Assembly (NCBI GenBank): GCA_030613915.1
Contig: JAUWKY010000150.1
Location: forward strand, 1 to 6,269
From: Syntrophobacterales bacterium
Lineage (GTDB): Bacteria > Desulfobacterota > Syntrophobacteria > BM002
DNA: 6,269 nucleotides
Direction: 5' to 3'
Both the position numbers and the translations under genes were made by a program. Below, in pieces: positions 1 through 6,269 of the stretch; the stretch's first letter is position 1, and each line of letters opens with the position of its first letter. The notes under the pieces were generated by a model. It was not told the origin of the DNA. It saw only the letters and a program-made list of their open reading frames with translations, and did no database searches.

Positions 1-75
1 GGGCTAACCCAACGAGGCCCAAGGGTTCAAAAACCTTACTCGAAAATTTCTCGGTTCGCTGAGGTTGAGGGAAAG
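1..75. other. Upstream leader, no gene assigned
   Basis: No complete gene fits here. The frame of the following gene is open back to base 1 but has no ATG, GTG or TTG codon before 76. Another + frame is open from 3 to a TGA at 60-62 and could be the last 19 codons of an upstream gene ending 13 bases before the next start. It shows no recognisable motif, so I do not call it. A Shine-Dalgarno-like GAGG lies at 67-70. I see no convincing promoter in these few bases, so transcription probably starts further upstream. Confidence 0.4.
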
Positions 76-1929
76 ATGAGTAGATTAGAAAGCCAGAAAG
101 ACTTGAAAAGCCATAGAGAGCAACTCCAGAAACAACGTGACCCTAATCAGCCTCTCATTTCCCTTTGCGCTGGCTCCGGCTGTGGCGCCTATGGAACAGA
201 AGAGGTCAGGGATGCCCTGGAGAGCGAAATATCTCAAAATGGCTTAAAGAAAAAGGTGGAAGTAAAAGTCACGGGATGCCACGGGTTCTGTGAAAAAGGC
301 CCAATCATGGTTATTCATCCCGAGGGTACCTTTTATCCTCAAGTGAAAGCAGAGGACATTCCTGAAATTGTGTCCGAAACGCTTGTTAACAAGCAACTTG
401 TCGAGCGTCTACTCTATAAGGACCCGGTCTCCAAAAAGAAACTCTCCAAAGAGGAGGAGATCCCATTTTATAGCCACCAGTACCGCCTCATATTTGGAAA
501 CAACGGCTTAATCGATCCCACCAACATTGATGACTACATTGCCATGGACGGCTATTCCGCCCTGGCGGCGGCCCTCTTCAACATCTCACCCGAAGAGATT
601 ATTGACACCATTAAAAAGTCCGGGCTTAGGGGACGTGGAGGAGGTGGATTCCCCACAGGGGTAAAATGGGACTCATGCCGCAAGGCCCACGAAGAGCCAA
701 AATACGTCATGTGCAATGCCGACGAAGGCGATCCCGGGGCTTACATGGACAGAAGTCTCCTTGAGGGGAACCCCCACAGTGTCCTCGAGGGAATGATTAT
801 CGGGGCCTATGCCATAGGCTCTAATGAAGGTTTTATTTACGTCAGAAACGAATATCCCCTTGCTGTCAAAAACATAGATATCGCCATTAAACAAGCTGAG
901 GATTATGGCCTCCTGGGTAAGAACATTCTTGGTTCCGGCTTTGACTTTAAAATCAAAATTAGCCGGGGCGGAGGGGCTTTTGTCTGTGGAGAGTCATCAG
1001 CCCTTATGCGTTCGTTAGCTGGTAAAGTAGGTAGGCCAAGAGCTAAGTATATCCATACTGTAGAAAAGGGCTATCGGGATCTGCCTTCCACCTTAAACAA
1101 TGTTGAGACCTGGGCCAACGTTCCTTTGATTATCAACAGAGGTGCTGATTTCTATGCTTCCATAGGCACGGAAAAAAGCAAGGGAACCAAGATATTTTCC
1201 CTGGTGGGCAAGGTAAAAAACACCGGCCTGGTGGAAGTGCCTATGGGCACCTCTCTCCGGACAATCATATACGACATCGGCGGAGGCATTCTCAAAAATA
1301 AAAAGTTCAAGGCCGTGCAGACCGGCGGACCTTCTGGTGGTTGTGTTCCTGAGCAGCTTCTTGACCTTCCTGTGGACTTCGAAAAGCTCACCCAGGCTGG
1401 GGCCATGATGGGTTCGGGAGGCATGATCGTCATGGACCAGGACAACTGCATGGTGGACGTCGCCAGGTATTTCCTCGAGTTTCTCCAGGAAGAGTCTTGC
1501 GGTCAGTGCGTTCCCTGTCGAGAGGGTATCACCAGGCTCCTTGAAATACTTACCAATATATGTGCAGGTGAGGGAAAAGATGGTGATATAGAGTTGTTGG
1601 AGGAACTCGCCAACACGGTTCACAACCTATCTCTTTGCGCCTTGGGTGGCACCGCCGCCAACCCCGTCCTAACTACCTTGCTGTATTTTCGGGAAGAATA
1701 CTTGGACCACATTTACGATAAGAAGTGCCGGGCAGGAGTTTGCAAAGGGCTCTTCTACTACGAGATTGACGAAGAGAAATGTAACGGCTGCCACGTTTGC
1801 TTTAGAAAGTGCCCTCAAGAAGCCGTTTCTGGCGAAAAGAAAGAGCTCCATACTATTGACCAGGAAAAGTGTATCCATTGCACTATCTGCTACGAGTCGT
1901 GCAAGTTTGACGCCATAGTCATAAAATGA
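76..1929 (+). CDS. nuoF: NuoF/HydB-like NADH-oxidising flavo-iron-sulfur subunit
   Basis: This 617-residue soluble protein should oxidise NADH at an FMN and pass electrons to iron-sulfur clusters, as in the 51-kDa subunit of complex I and the HydB/HndC subunits of bifurcating hydrogenases. Residues 27-100 form a thioredoxin-like 2Fe-2S head with C31, C36, C68 and C72. The NuoF core follows: [14 protein letters not shown] (182-195) and [14 protein letters not shown] (213-226) for FMN/NADH, YVRNEYP (255-261), [11 protein letters not shown] (300-310) and GGPSGGCVP (417-425). The 4Fe-4S ligands are C475, C478, C481 and C521. C551/C556 is the conserved CRAGVC motif. The tail carries two ferredoxin motifs (C569/572/575/579 and C599/602/605/609). 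It is longer than E. coli NuoF because of head and tail, as in HydB-type proteins. ATG 76 is preceded by GAGG at 67-70. The stop lies 24 bases before the HdrA-like gene, so the two are probably co-transcribed. Direct NAD(P)H use is inferred. The symbol names the family, not membership of complex I. Confidence 0.93.
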   Translation: MSRLESQKDLKSHREQLQKQRDPNQPLISLCAGSGCGAYGTEEVRDALESEISQNGLKKKVEVKVTGCHGFCEKGPIMVIHPEGTFYPQVKAEDIPEIVSETLVNKQLVERLLYKDPVSKKKLSKEEEIPFYSHQYRLIFGNNGLIDPTNIDDYIAMDGYSALAAALFNISPEEIIDTIKKSGLRGRGGGGFPTGVKWDSCRKAHEEPKYVMCNADEGDPGAYMDRSLLEGNPHSVLEGMIIGAYAIGSNEGFIYVRNEYPLAVKNIDIAIKQAEDYGLLGKNILGSGFDFKIKISRGGGAFVCGESSALMRSLAGKVGRPRAKYIHTVEKGYRDLPSTLNNVETWANVPLIINRGADFYASIGTEKSKGTKIFSLVGKVKNTGLVEVPMGTSLRTIIYDIGGGILKNKKFKAVQTGGPSGGCVPEQLLDLPVDFEKLTQAGAMMGSGGMIVMDQDNCMVDVARYFLEFLQEESCGQCVPCREGITRLLEILTNICAGEGKDGDIELLEELANTVHNLSLCALGGTAANPVLTTLLYFREEYLDHIYDKKCRAGVCKGLFYYEIDEEKCNGCHVCFRKCPQEAVSGEKKELHTIDQEKCIHCTICYESCKFDAIVIK

Positions 1930-1953
1930 CCAGTTTGTAACAAGGAATGAAAA

Positions 1954-4900
1954 ATGGTGACCTTTATTCTTAATGGTAGGGAAGTCAAGGCAGAAGAGGG
2001 GACAACTATCCTCCAAGTTGCAGAAGCCAACAATATTTACATACCTACCCTCTGTAACCATAAGGCTCTTGAACCGGCCGGATTGTGCCGTCTGTGCACG
2101 GTGGAGCTTTTTGACGGACGACGGAAGAGATTCGTGACCTCATGTAACTACCCGGTCTGGACGGGCATGGAGGTCAACACTGACTCCGAAGAGGTCATCC
2201 GTCACCGCAAGATGCTCATTGAGTTGCTCTGGGCCCGCTGCCCCAACAATGACTACGTCAAGCACCTGGCGGAGCAATTCGAGGTCGACACCCCTAGGTT
2301 CAAGTTGGACGACGACGACTGCATCCTTTGCGGACTGTGCGTGCGGGTGTGCGAGAGGATAGGTGCCAATGCAATAGACTTTTCTGGCCGTGGTACTGAA
2401 ATGGAGGTGGCGACACCATTTGAGACCTACTCGGAAGCATGTGTAGCCTGTGGTGCCTGCGAGTTTATCTGCCCCACCGGCCACATCAAACTCTCCGAAA
2501 TTACCGACAAAGAGGTGCAACCGATATTATCGGAGTATGATGCGGGCTTGACCGGGCGCAAGCCTATTTATGTCCCCTATGCTCAGGCAGTGCCCAACAT
2601 ACCTGCCATTGATAGATCCAAGTGCGCCCATTTCCTTACCGGGGACTGTAAAATCTGCGCCGACTTCTGTCCCACAGGAGCAATCGACCACTCTCAAGTG
2701 GATGAAGAGGTGGAACTAGAAGTTGGCGCCATTGTGTTGGCCACCGGCTTCAGGCCATTCGATCCCACTCAGTATGATGACTATGGCTATGCCAAGCATC
2801 CCAACGTGGTAACCTCGGTGGAGTTCGAGCGGATTCTTTCTTCATCTGGACCTTGGCATGGGCATCTGGTGCGGCCTTCAGACGAGAAGGAACCCAAGAA
2901 GATCGCCTGGCTCCAGTGCGTGGGCTCCCGCGACATCAACCATTGCGACAACGGCTACTGTTCCGGCGTCTGCTGTATGTACGCGGTCAAAGAAGCGATG
3001 ATAGCCAAAGAGCATGCCAAAGATGGTCTGGACACCGCCATCTTCTACATGGACATGAGGACCTTCGGCAAGGAATTTGAGCAGTATTACAACCGCGCCC
3101 AAGAAGACGGGGTCCGTTTTGTGCGCTCCCGCATTCACAGCGTGGATCCAGTACCGGCGACGGACAACTTGCTCCTGGGCTATGTGAATGAAGCGGGTGA
3201 AGCAGTCAGTGAAAAGTTCGATATGGTGGTGCTCTCCGTGGGTATGGAGGCTTCCCCTGGGGTCACAGAACTGGCGAAAAAAGTGGGCGCGGATCTCAAC
3301 CACTATAATTTCGCCAGCACCAGTAGTTTCAACCCAGTGGAAACCTCCAAACCAGGCGTCTACGCCTGTGGCCTTTTGCAGGGACCAAAGGACATCCCCT
3401 TGTCGGTAATGGAAGCGTCGGCGGCAGCAGGTGCCGCGGCCAGCCGACTTGCCGGCTCACGCTATACTCTGATTAAGGAGAAAACCTTCCCCGAGGAGCG
3501 TGATGTCAGTGCTGAAGAGCCTCGTATCGGTGTCTTCGTCTGCCACTGCGGGGTAAACATCAGTAGTGTGGTCCGGATCCCTGAGGTGGTGGAGTACGCC
3601 AAGACTCTTCCCAACGTGACCTTTGTCCAGGACAACCTTTTCTCCTGCTCCACAGACGCCCAGGCTCAACTGGTGGATATCATCAAGCAGCAAAATCTCA
3701 ACCGGGTGGTGATTTCCGCTTGCTCTCCACGCACCCATGAACCCCTCTTTCAGGAAACCCTGCGGAATAGCAGCCTCAACAAGTATCTCTTTGAGCAGGC
3801 CAACATCAGGGATCAGTGTTCCTGGGTGCATTCCGGCGACCGCGACGCTGCCACTGAAAAAGCCAAAGATCTGGTTCGGATGGCAGTTGCCCGGGCAGCA
3901 CTCCTCGAACCTCTGCCCCTACCCTCAGTGACGGTGAATCCGGCGGCCCTGGTGATTGGCGGTGGTGTGGCCGGTATGACTTGTGCTCGCACCCTAGCCC
4001 AGCAGGGCTTCAAGGCACACATAGTGGAAAAGAGCGACAGTTTGGGCGGTCAAGCTTCAAATCTGAAGAAAACCTGGAGAGGCGAAAACATCCCAAAATT
4101 TCTCAAAAGCCTAGTCAATGACATAAACCGCGACAAAAACATTGAGGTTCACCTGAATGGTCAGGTCAAAGAGACCTCAGGCTTCCTTGGCAACTTTAAG
4201 ACCACCATCAGCCTCAACGGCGACGAAAGCATCCGCGAAATCGAACACGGTGTTACTGTCCTGGCTACCGGAGCCCACCCCACAGTTCCAGAGGAGTACT
4301 TATACGGTAAGAACAATCGGGTTTTCCGCTGGCACGAACTAGATGAGGCCTGGGACACCGATCTAGTAAAAAACGCTACCAGCGCCGTTTTTATTCAGTG
4401 TGTGGGTTCACGAGAACCGGAGAGGCCCCACTGCAGTAAGATCTGTTGCACCTTCTCGGTACAGAAGGCGGTGGAACTGAAGGAGCGCAACCCCCAGATG
4501 GACGTCTATATCGTCTATCGCGATATCCGCACCTACGGCGAAAGAGAGGATCTCTACAAAGAGGCCCGGGCTAAGGGTGTGATTTTCATCCGTTATGACT
4601 TGGACAACAAACCGGTGGTCGCGGAGACAGATGATGGCGGCCTCGAGGTTACAGTGGTGGATCACGTTCTCCAGAGGCCCATCACCCTAAAACCTGATTT
4701 TATCACCTTGGCCAGTGCCATCGAGACCCGGGGTCTGGAAGAGCTGGCTCAGATGTTCAAGGTACCTCTTAGCCAGGACAACTTTTTCATGGAAGTCCAC
4801 ATGAAGCTGCGCCCAGTGGATTTTGCCAATGACGGTGTCTTCGTCTGCGGCCTGGCTCATTATCCCAAACCTATTGACGAGAGCATTGCCCAGGCTCAGG

Positions 4901-5196
4901 CGGCCGCTGCTCGTGCCGCCACTATCCTGGCCCAGAAAAGAATTGAGGTGGAGGGTGTGGTTTCCACTGTGGATGAAAGCCTCTGCCGGGGTTGTGGTGA
5001 ATGCGTCGAGGCTTGCCCCTACGGAGCCCCTGAACTAGTGGAAATCAGTGAAGGATTCCAAGTATCCCAGATTCAAGAAGCACTTTGCAAGGGGTGTGGC
5101 GCCTGTGCCGTGGCCTGCCCCACCGGTGCGGCGGCCATCCGCCATTTCACCGATAATGAAGTGCTCGCCATGATAGAGGCGGCCTTGTGCGAGTAA
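1954..5196 (+). CDS. hdrA: NuoG-like/HdrA fusion, FAD and multi-iron-sulfur electron-bifurcating subunit
   Basis: This 1080-residue protein combines several modules. Residues 1-75 are a NuoG-type 2Fe-2S ferredoxin (C34, C45, C48, C64). Residues 115-180 hold two 4Fe-4S motifs (C123/126/129/133 and C163/166/169/173). Residues 185-510 match the later part of HdrA: C224/C232/C235/C239, VGAIVLATGF (257-266), QCVGSRD (321-327), C336/C340/C341 and a closing FAD-contact segment near 467-500. A second HdrA starts at 525 with VFVCHCG and C565, ACSPRTHEP (589-597) and CSWVH. It has the dinucleotide motif GGGVAG (669-674) with E692, a second ATG at 771-773, QCVGSR (815-820) with C827/C831/C832, and ends in a ferredoxin with two 4Fe-4S motifs (C1011/1014/1017/1021 and C1045/1048/1051/1055). 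Only the second HdrA has the Rossmann motif, so one FAD per chain is likely. In known Hdr complexes HdrA holds the bifurcating FAD; that role here is inferred. The start ATG follows AAGGA at 1942-1946. No membrane segments are seen. Confidence 0.92.
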   Translation: MVTFILNGREVKAEEGTTILQVAEANNIYIPTLCNHKALEPAGLCRLCTVELFDGRRKRFVTSCNYPVWTGMEVNTDSEEVIRHRKMLIELLWARCPNNDYVKHLAEQFEVDTPRFKLDDDDCILCGLCVRVCERIGANAIDFSGRGTEMEVATPFETYSEACVACGACEFICPTGHIKLSEITDKEVQPILSEYDAGLTGRKPIYVPYAQAVPNIPAIDRSKCAHFLTGDCKICADFCPTGAIDHSQVDEEVELEVGAIVLATGFRPFDPTQYDDYGYAKHPNVVTSVEFERILSSSGPWHGHLVRPSDEKEPKKIAWLQCVGSRDINHCDNGYCSGVCCMYAVKEAMIAKEHAKDGLDTAIFYMDMRTFGKEFEQYYNRAQEDGVRFVRSRIHSVDPVPATDNLLLGYVNEAGEAVSEKFDMVVLSVGMEASPGVTELAKKVGADLNHYNFASTSSFNPVETSKPGVYACGLLQGPKDIPLSVMEASAAAGAAASRLAGSRYTLIKEKTFPEERDVSAEEPRIGVFVCHCGVNISSVVRIPEVVEYAKTLPNVTFVQDNLFSCSTDAQAQLVDIIKQQNLNRVVISACSPRTHEPLFQETLRNSSLNKYLFEQANIRDQCSWVHSGDRDAATEKAKDLVRMAVARAALLEPLPLPSVTVNPAALVIGGGVAGMTCARTLAQQGFKAHIVEKSDSLGGQASNLKKTWRGENIPKFLKSLVNDINRDKNIEVHLNGQVKETSGFLGNFKTTISLNGDESIREIEHGVTVLATGAHPTVPEEYLYGKNNRVFRWHELDEAWDTDLVKNATSAVFIQCVGSREPERPHCSKICCTFSVQKAVELKERNPQMDVYIVYRDIRTYGEREDLYKEARAKGVIFIRYDLDNKPVVAETDDGGLEVTVVDHVLQRPITLKPDFITLASAIETRGLEELAQMFKVPLSQDNFFMEVHMKLRPVDFANDGVFVCGLAHYPKPIDESIAQAQAAAARAATILAQKRIEVEGVVSTVDESLCRGCGECVEACPYGAPELVEISEGFQVSQIQEALCKGCGACAVACPTGAAAIRHFTDNEVLAMIEAALCE

Positions 5197-5200
5197 CGCC

Positions 5201-5274
5201 TGGCGCATAGCGCCAAGCGCATAGCGAAAAAGACTTTCTCTCGACGCTCTGCGCTCTGCTCTTTGCGCTATGCG
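5201..5274. repeat. Intergenic palindromic repeat cluster (three CGCATAGCG units)
   Basis: The 120-base spacer between the HdrA-like and MvhD genes holds CGCATAGCG at 5204-5212 and 5218-5226, and its exact reverse complement at 5266-5274. The first copy lies in its own hairpin, TGGCGC-ATA-GCGCCA (5201-5215), four bases after the stop codon. The second copy can pair with the third, extended imperfectly by an AAAAAG/CTTT stretch. A perfect tandem GCTCTGC sits at 5246-5252 and 5253-5259. No T-run follows either hairpin, so a classic intrinsic terminator is unlikely. It could be a REP-like dispersed repeat or an mRNA-stabilising or attenuating structure. The rest of the spacer (5275-5316) is plain leader with an SD-like AAAGGGA at 5302-5308. 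Confidence 0.75.
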
Positions 5275-5316
5275 ATTAGCATTAATATCAAGTGAGAATG
5301 CAAAGGGAAACTTATT

Positions 5317-5736
5317 ATGACCGCTGAGTTTGAACCTAAAATCATTGCTTTCTGCTGTAACTGGTGCGCCTATGCTGGTGCTGATTTAGCCGGGGTCAGT
5401 CGGATACAGTATCCGCCCAACATCCGGGTGATCAGGATCATGTGTTCCAGCCGGATCTCCCCCGACTTTATTCTCAAGGCCTTCCAAAAAGGGGCCGACG
5501 GGATTCTGGTAAGCGGGTGACATCTCGGCAACTGCCATTACCTGGATGGTAATGAAAAAGCCAAACGGATCATCGACATGACCCGTGAACTGCTGGACCT
5601 ATTGGGTATTGACAACGAGCGTTTGGCCTTGGAATGGGTTTCATCTGCCGAGGCTGCCCGTTTTGCTGAAATCGTCACCTCTTTTACCCAGAAAATAAAA
5701 GACCTGGGAAAGAATCCCCTGGGAGTTGCTGCATGA
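5317..5736 (+). CDS. mvhD: MvhD-type 2Fe-2S subunit, selenocysteine-containing (TGA at codon 68)
   Basis: Read through one in-frame TGA, this is a 139-residue MvhD (hydrogenase delta subunit) protein, about full length for the family. Family features are [15 protein letters not shown] (12-26), the [15 protein letters not shown] block (32-46, C43), GADGILVSG (59-67) and [14 protein letters not shown] (69-82). The TGA falls where MvhD proteins normally have Cys in a GCH-x-G-x-CHY motif. Conserved family sequence resumes immediately after it, and a SECIS-like hairpin follows, so residue 68 is read as selenocysteine. Candidate 2Fe-2S or redox residues are C13/C14, C17, C43, U68 and C73. In methanogens MvhD sits between hydrogenase or formate dehydrogenase and HdrA and carries a 2Fe-2S cluster; a Sec form (VhuD) is known there. 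Here it lies downstream of the HdrA fusion and overlaps the Hdr subunit gene by 4 bases. SD-like AAAGGGA is at 5302-5308. The alternative, a 67-residue truncated pseudogene, is less likely. The true stop is the TGA at 5734-5736. Confidence 0.92.
5518..5520 (+). other. Predicted selenocysteine (UGA) recoding site
   Basis: This in-frame TGA is codon 68 of the MvhD gene. The codons before it give ILVSG and those after give HLGNCHY, which together form the conserved MvhD motif with the Cys replaced. The frame then stays open for 71 further codons of plausible MvhD sequence. Recoding would need SelA-D functions encoded elsewhere in the genome; none is in this window. Confidence 0.9.
5527..5562 (+). 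promoter_or_regulatory. Putative bacterial SECIS element
   Basis: Downstream of the in-frame TGA is a perfect 7-bp stem, CATTACC (5536-5542) with GGTAATG (5548-5554), closing a 5-base loop TGGAT. A short lower stem, GGC (5527-5529) with GCC (5560-5562), is possible across an internal loop. The apical loop starts 22 bases after the TGA and has G at its second and third positions. Known bacterial SECIS elements lie inside the coding region shortly after the UGA and carry a G near the start of the loop, so position and shape fit. Folding was done by eye only. The E. coli fdhF-type bulged U is not evident. Confidence 0.82.
5721..5736 (+). promoter_or_regulatory. RBS and ATGA stop/start overlap coupling mvhD to the Hdr gene
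   Basis: The TGA stop of the MvhD gene (5734-5736) overlaps the ATG of the next gene (5733-5735) in an ATGA. A Shine-Dalgarno-like GGGAG lies at 5721-5725, seven bases before that ATG and inside the MvhD coding region. This arrangement usually means translational coupling and supports the chosen start of the downstream gene. Confidence 0.8.
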
Positions 5737-6269
5737 ACATCGAAGACGCTGCTCAAACGACTCAAGCCTACTATTGTCTGGACTGCGGAGTGTGCACTGG
5801 AAGTTGTCCGGTGTCCAGGGTGTCACCAAACTTCTCGCCGCGAATCATTGTGGAGAAGGCCCTGCTGGGTCTTGGCGACGAACTGCTCAAGGATCGCGAA
5901 CTTTGGTCCTGCCTCACCTGTAGTCGCTGTTTCGAGCGCTGCCCCTCAAGCATTGATTTCCCGGAATTTATGCGTCTCCTTCGGGAAGAGGCCATGAAAC
6001 TCGGGACCCAACCAGCCTATTCCCATCACGGTATGCTCCAGACCATCATGGAGCTTCAGACCCAGGGGATTAACCAGAAAAAAACCGATTGGGCCAGGGA
6101 GGCGGGAAAGATTGCCGAACGGGGGGATACCTTTTTCTTTGTGGGCTGCATGCCCTATTTTCAGGTCATTTTTCGCTACCTTGGGGTGGACAGCCTTTCG
6201 GTCAGCCAGAACATTATCAAAATTCTCAACGGTGCGGGAATTGAACCGGTGGTCAGTGACGATGAACAC
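5733..6269 (+). CDS. HdrC-HdrB (HdrD-like) iron-sulfur disulfide reductase subunit, 3' end missing
   Basis: The frame is open for 179 codons and runs off the window. Residues 15-26 (CLDCGVCTGSCP; C15, C18, C21, C25) and 60-71 (CLTCSRCFERCP; C60, C63, C66, C70) are the two 4Fe-4S motifs of an HdrC-type ferredoxin module. Then FFFVGCMPYF (134-143) opens an HdrB/HdrD-type CCG domain, continuing to the last visible residues SDDEH. The CCG motif that would ligate the catalytic cluster is expected just past the edge. In Hdr complexes these domains carry electrons from HdrA to a disulfide, such as CoM-S-S-CoB in methanogens; a DsrC-type or other disulfide is a possible acceptor in bacteria. The real substrate cannot be told from the sequence. 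HdrC and HdrB are separate genes in classical HdrABC but fused in HdrD-like proteins. Start chosen from the 4-base overlap with mvhD and GGGAG at 5721-5725. Confidence 0.88.
   Translation, partial: MNIEDAAQTTQAYYCLDCGVCTGSCPVSRVSPNFSPRIIVEKALLGLGDELLKDRELWSCLTCSRCFERCPSSIDFPEFMRLLREEAMKLGTQPAYSHHGMLQTIMELQTQGINQKKTDWAREAGKIAERGDTFFFVGCMPYFQVIFRYLGVDSLSVSQNIIKILNGAGIEPVVSDDEH

Noticed and set aside
3..62. C-terminal end of an upstream gene
   Set aside because: The 19 open codons before TGA 60-62 are too short and motif-free to support a call, although the 13-base spacing would suit an operon.
1093..1623. Antisense open frame of 176 codons
   Set aside because: It lies wholly within the NuoF-like gene, shows no recognisable domain, and the + strand frame carries clear family motifs throughout.
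1927..1929. A second selenocysteine codon at the end of the NuoF-like gene
   Set aside because: The protein ends normally after its second ferredoxin motif, another stop follows within a few codons, and the next gene's SD and start lie directly downstream.
2878..3303. Antisense open frame of 141 codons inside the HdrA fusion
   Set aside because: Opposite strand of a region encoding conserved HdrA motifs such as QCVGSRD; no domain seen in the antisense product.
5201..5240. Intrinsic terminator after the HdrA-like gene
   Set aside because: The hairpin at 5201-5215 is strong but is followed by AGCGCATAGCG rather than a T-run, and the downstream genes belong functionally to the same operon.
5262..5288. 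Possible promoter for mvhD (TTTGCG and TAATAT, 15-base spacing)
   Set aside because: Both boxes match the consensus poorly, spacing is short, and the -35-like box lies in the repeat arm.
5317..5520. A 67-residue complete protein ending at the TGA 5518-5520, or an MvhD pseudogene
   Set aside because: Conserved MvhD sequence continues in the same frame to 5736, the TGA replaces a conserved Cys, and a SECIS-like hairpin follows. A random nonsense mutation would not explain all three.
5946..6269. Antisense open frame running off the right edge
   Set aside because: The + strand encodes HdrC/HdrB motifs across the same bases, and the antisense product has no recognisable features.

Overview
The window is a four-gene redox operon fragment, all on the + strand. 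It probably comes from an anaerobic, selenium-using bacterium such as a sulfate-reducing or syntrophic member of the Desulfobacterota (former Deltaproteobacteria). This rests on gene content: NuoF-like, HdrA-like, MvhD and Hdr iron-sulfur subunits side by side, one apparently selenocysteine-containing, with G+C of about half by eye. No rRNA, tRNA or other phylogenetic marker is present, so the assignment is an inference.

Layout: (1) bases 1-75, upstream leader without a recognisable gene; (2) 76-1929, a NuoF/HydB-type flavo-iron-sulfur NADH-oxidising subunit with a 2Fe-2S thioredoxin-like head and a two-cluster ferredoxin tail; (3) 1954-5196, a 1080-residue protein that joins a NuoG-like 2Fe-2S/ferredoxin head, an HdrA segment lacking the FAD Rossmann half, and a second nearly complete HdrA with a C-terminal ferredoxin; (4) 5197-5316, a 120-base spacer holding three copies of a CGCATAGCG element in direct and inverted orientation; (5) 5317-5736, an MvhD-type 2Fe-2S protein whose frame is broken only by a TGA where the family has a conserved Cys, followed by a SECIS-like hairpin, so it is read here as a 139-residue selenoprotein; (6) 5733-6269, overlapping the previous stop by 4 bases, the start of an HdrC-HdrB (HdrD-like) protein cut off by the window edge.

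Working model (inference): NADH is oxidised at the FMN of the NuoF-like subunit. Electrons pass through its iron-sulfur clusters and the NuoG-like head into the HdrA flavin, where they could be bifurcated or confurcated between a low-potential ferredoxin and a high-potential disulfide-type acceptor at the HdrBC-like subunit. MvhD, which in methanogens links a hydrogenase or formate dehydrogenase to HdrA, would be the docking or electron-relay piece. No hydrogenase, formate dehydrogenase or FlxA-D-type gene is in the window. The most striking points are the selenocysteine in MvhD, the NuoG-HdrA-HdrA fusion, and the start/stop overlap that could make translation of the last gene depend on selenocysteine readthrough.
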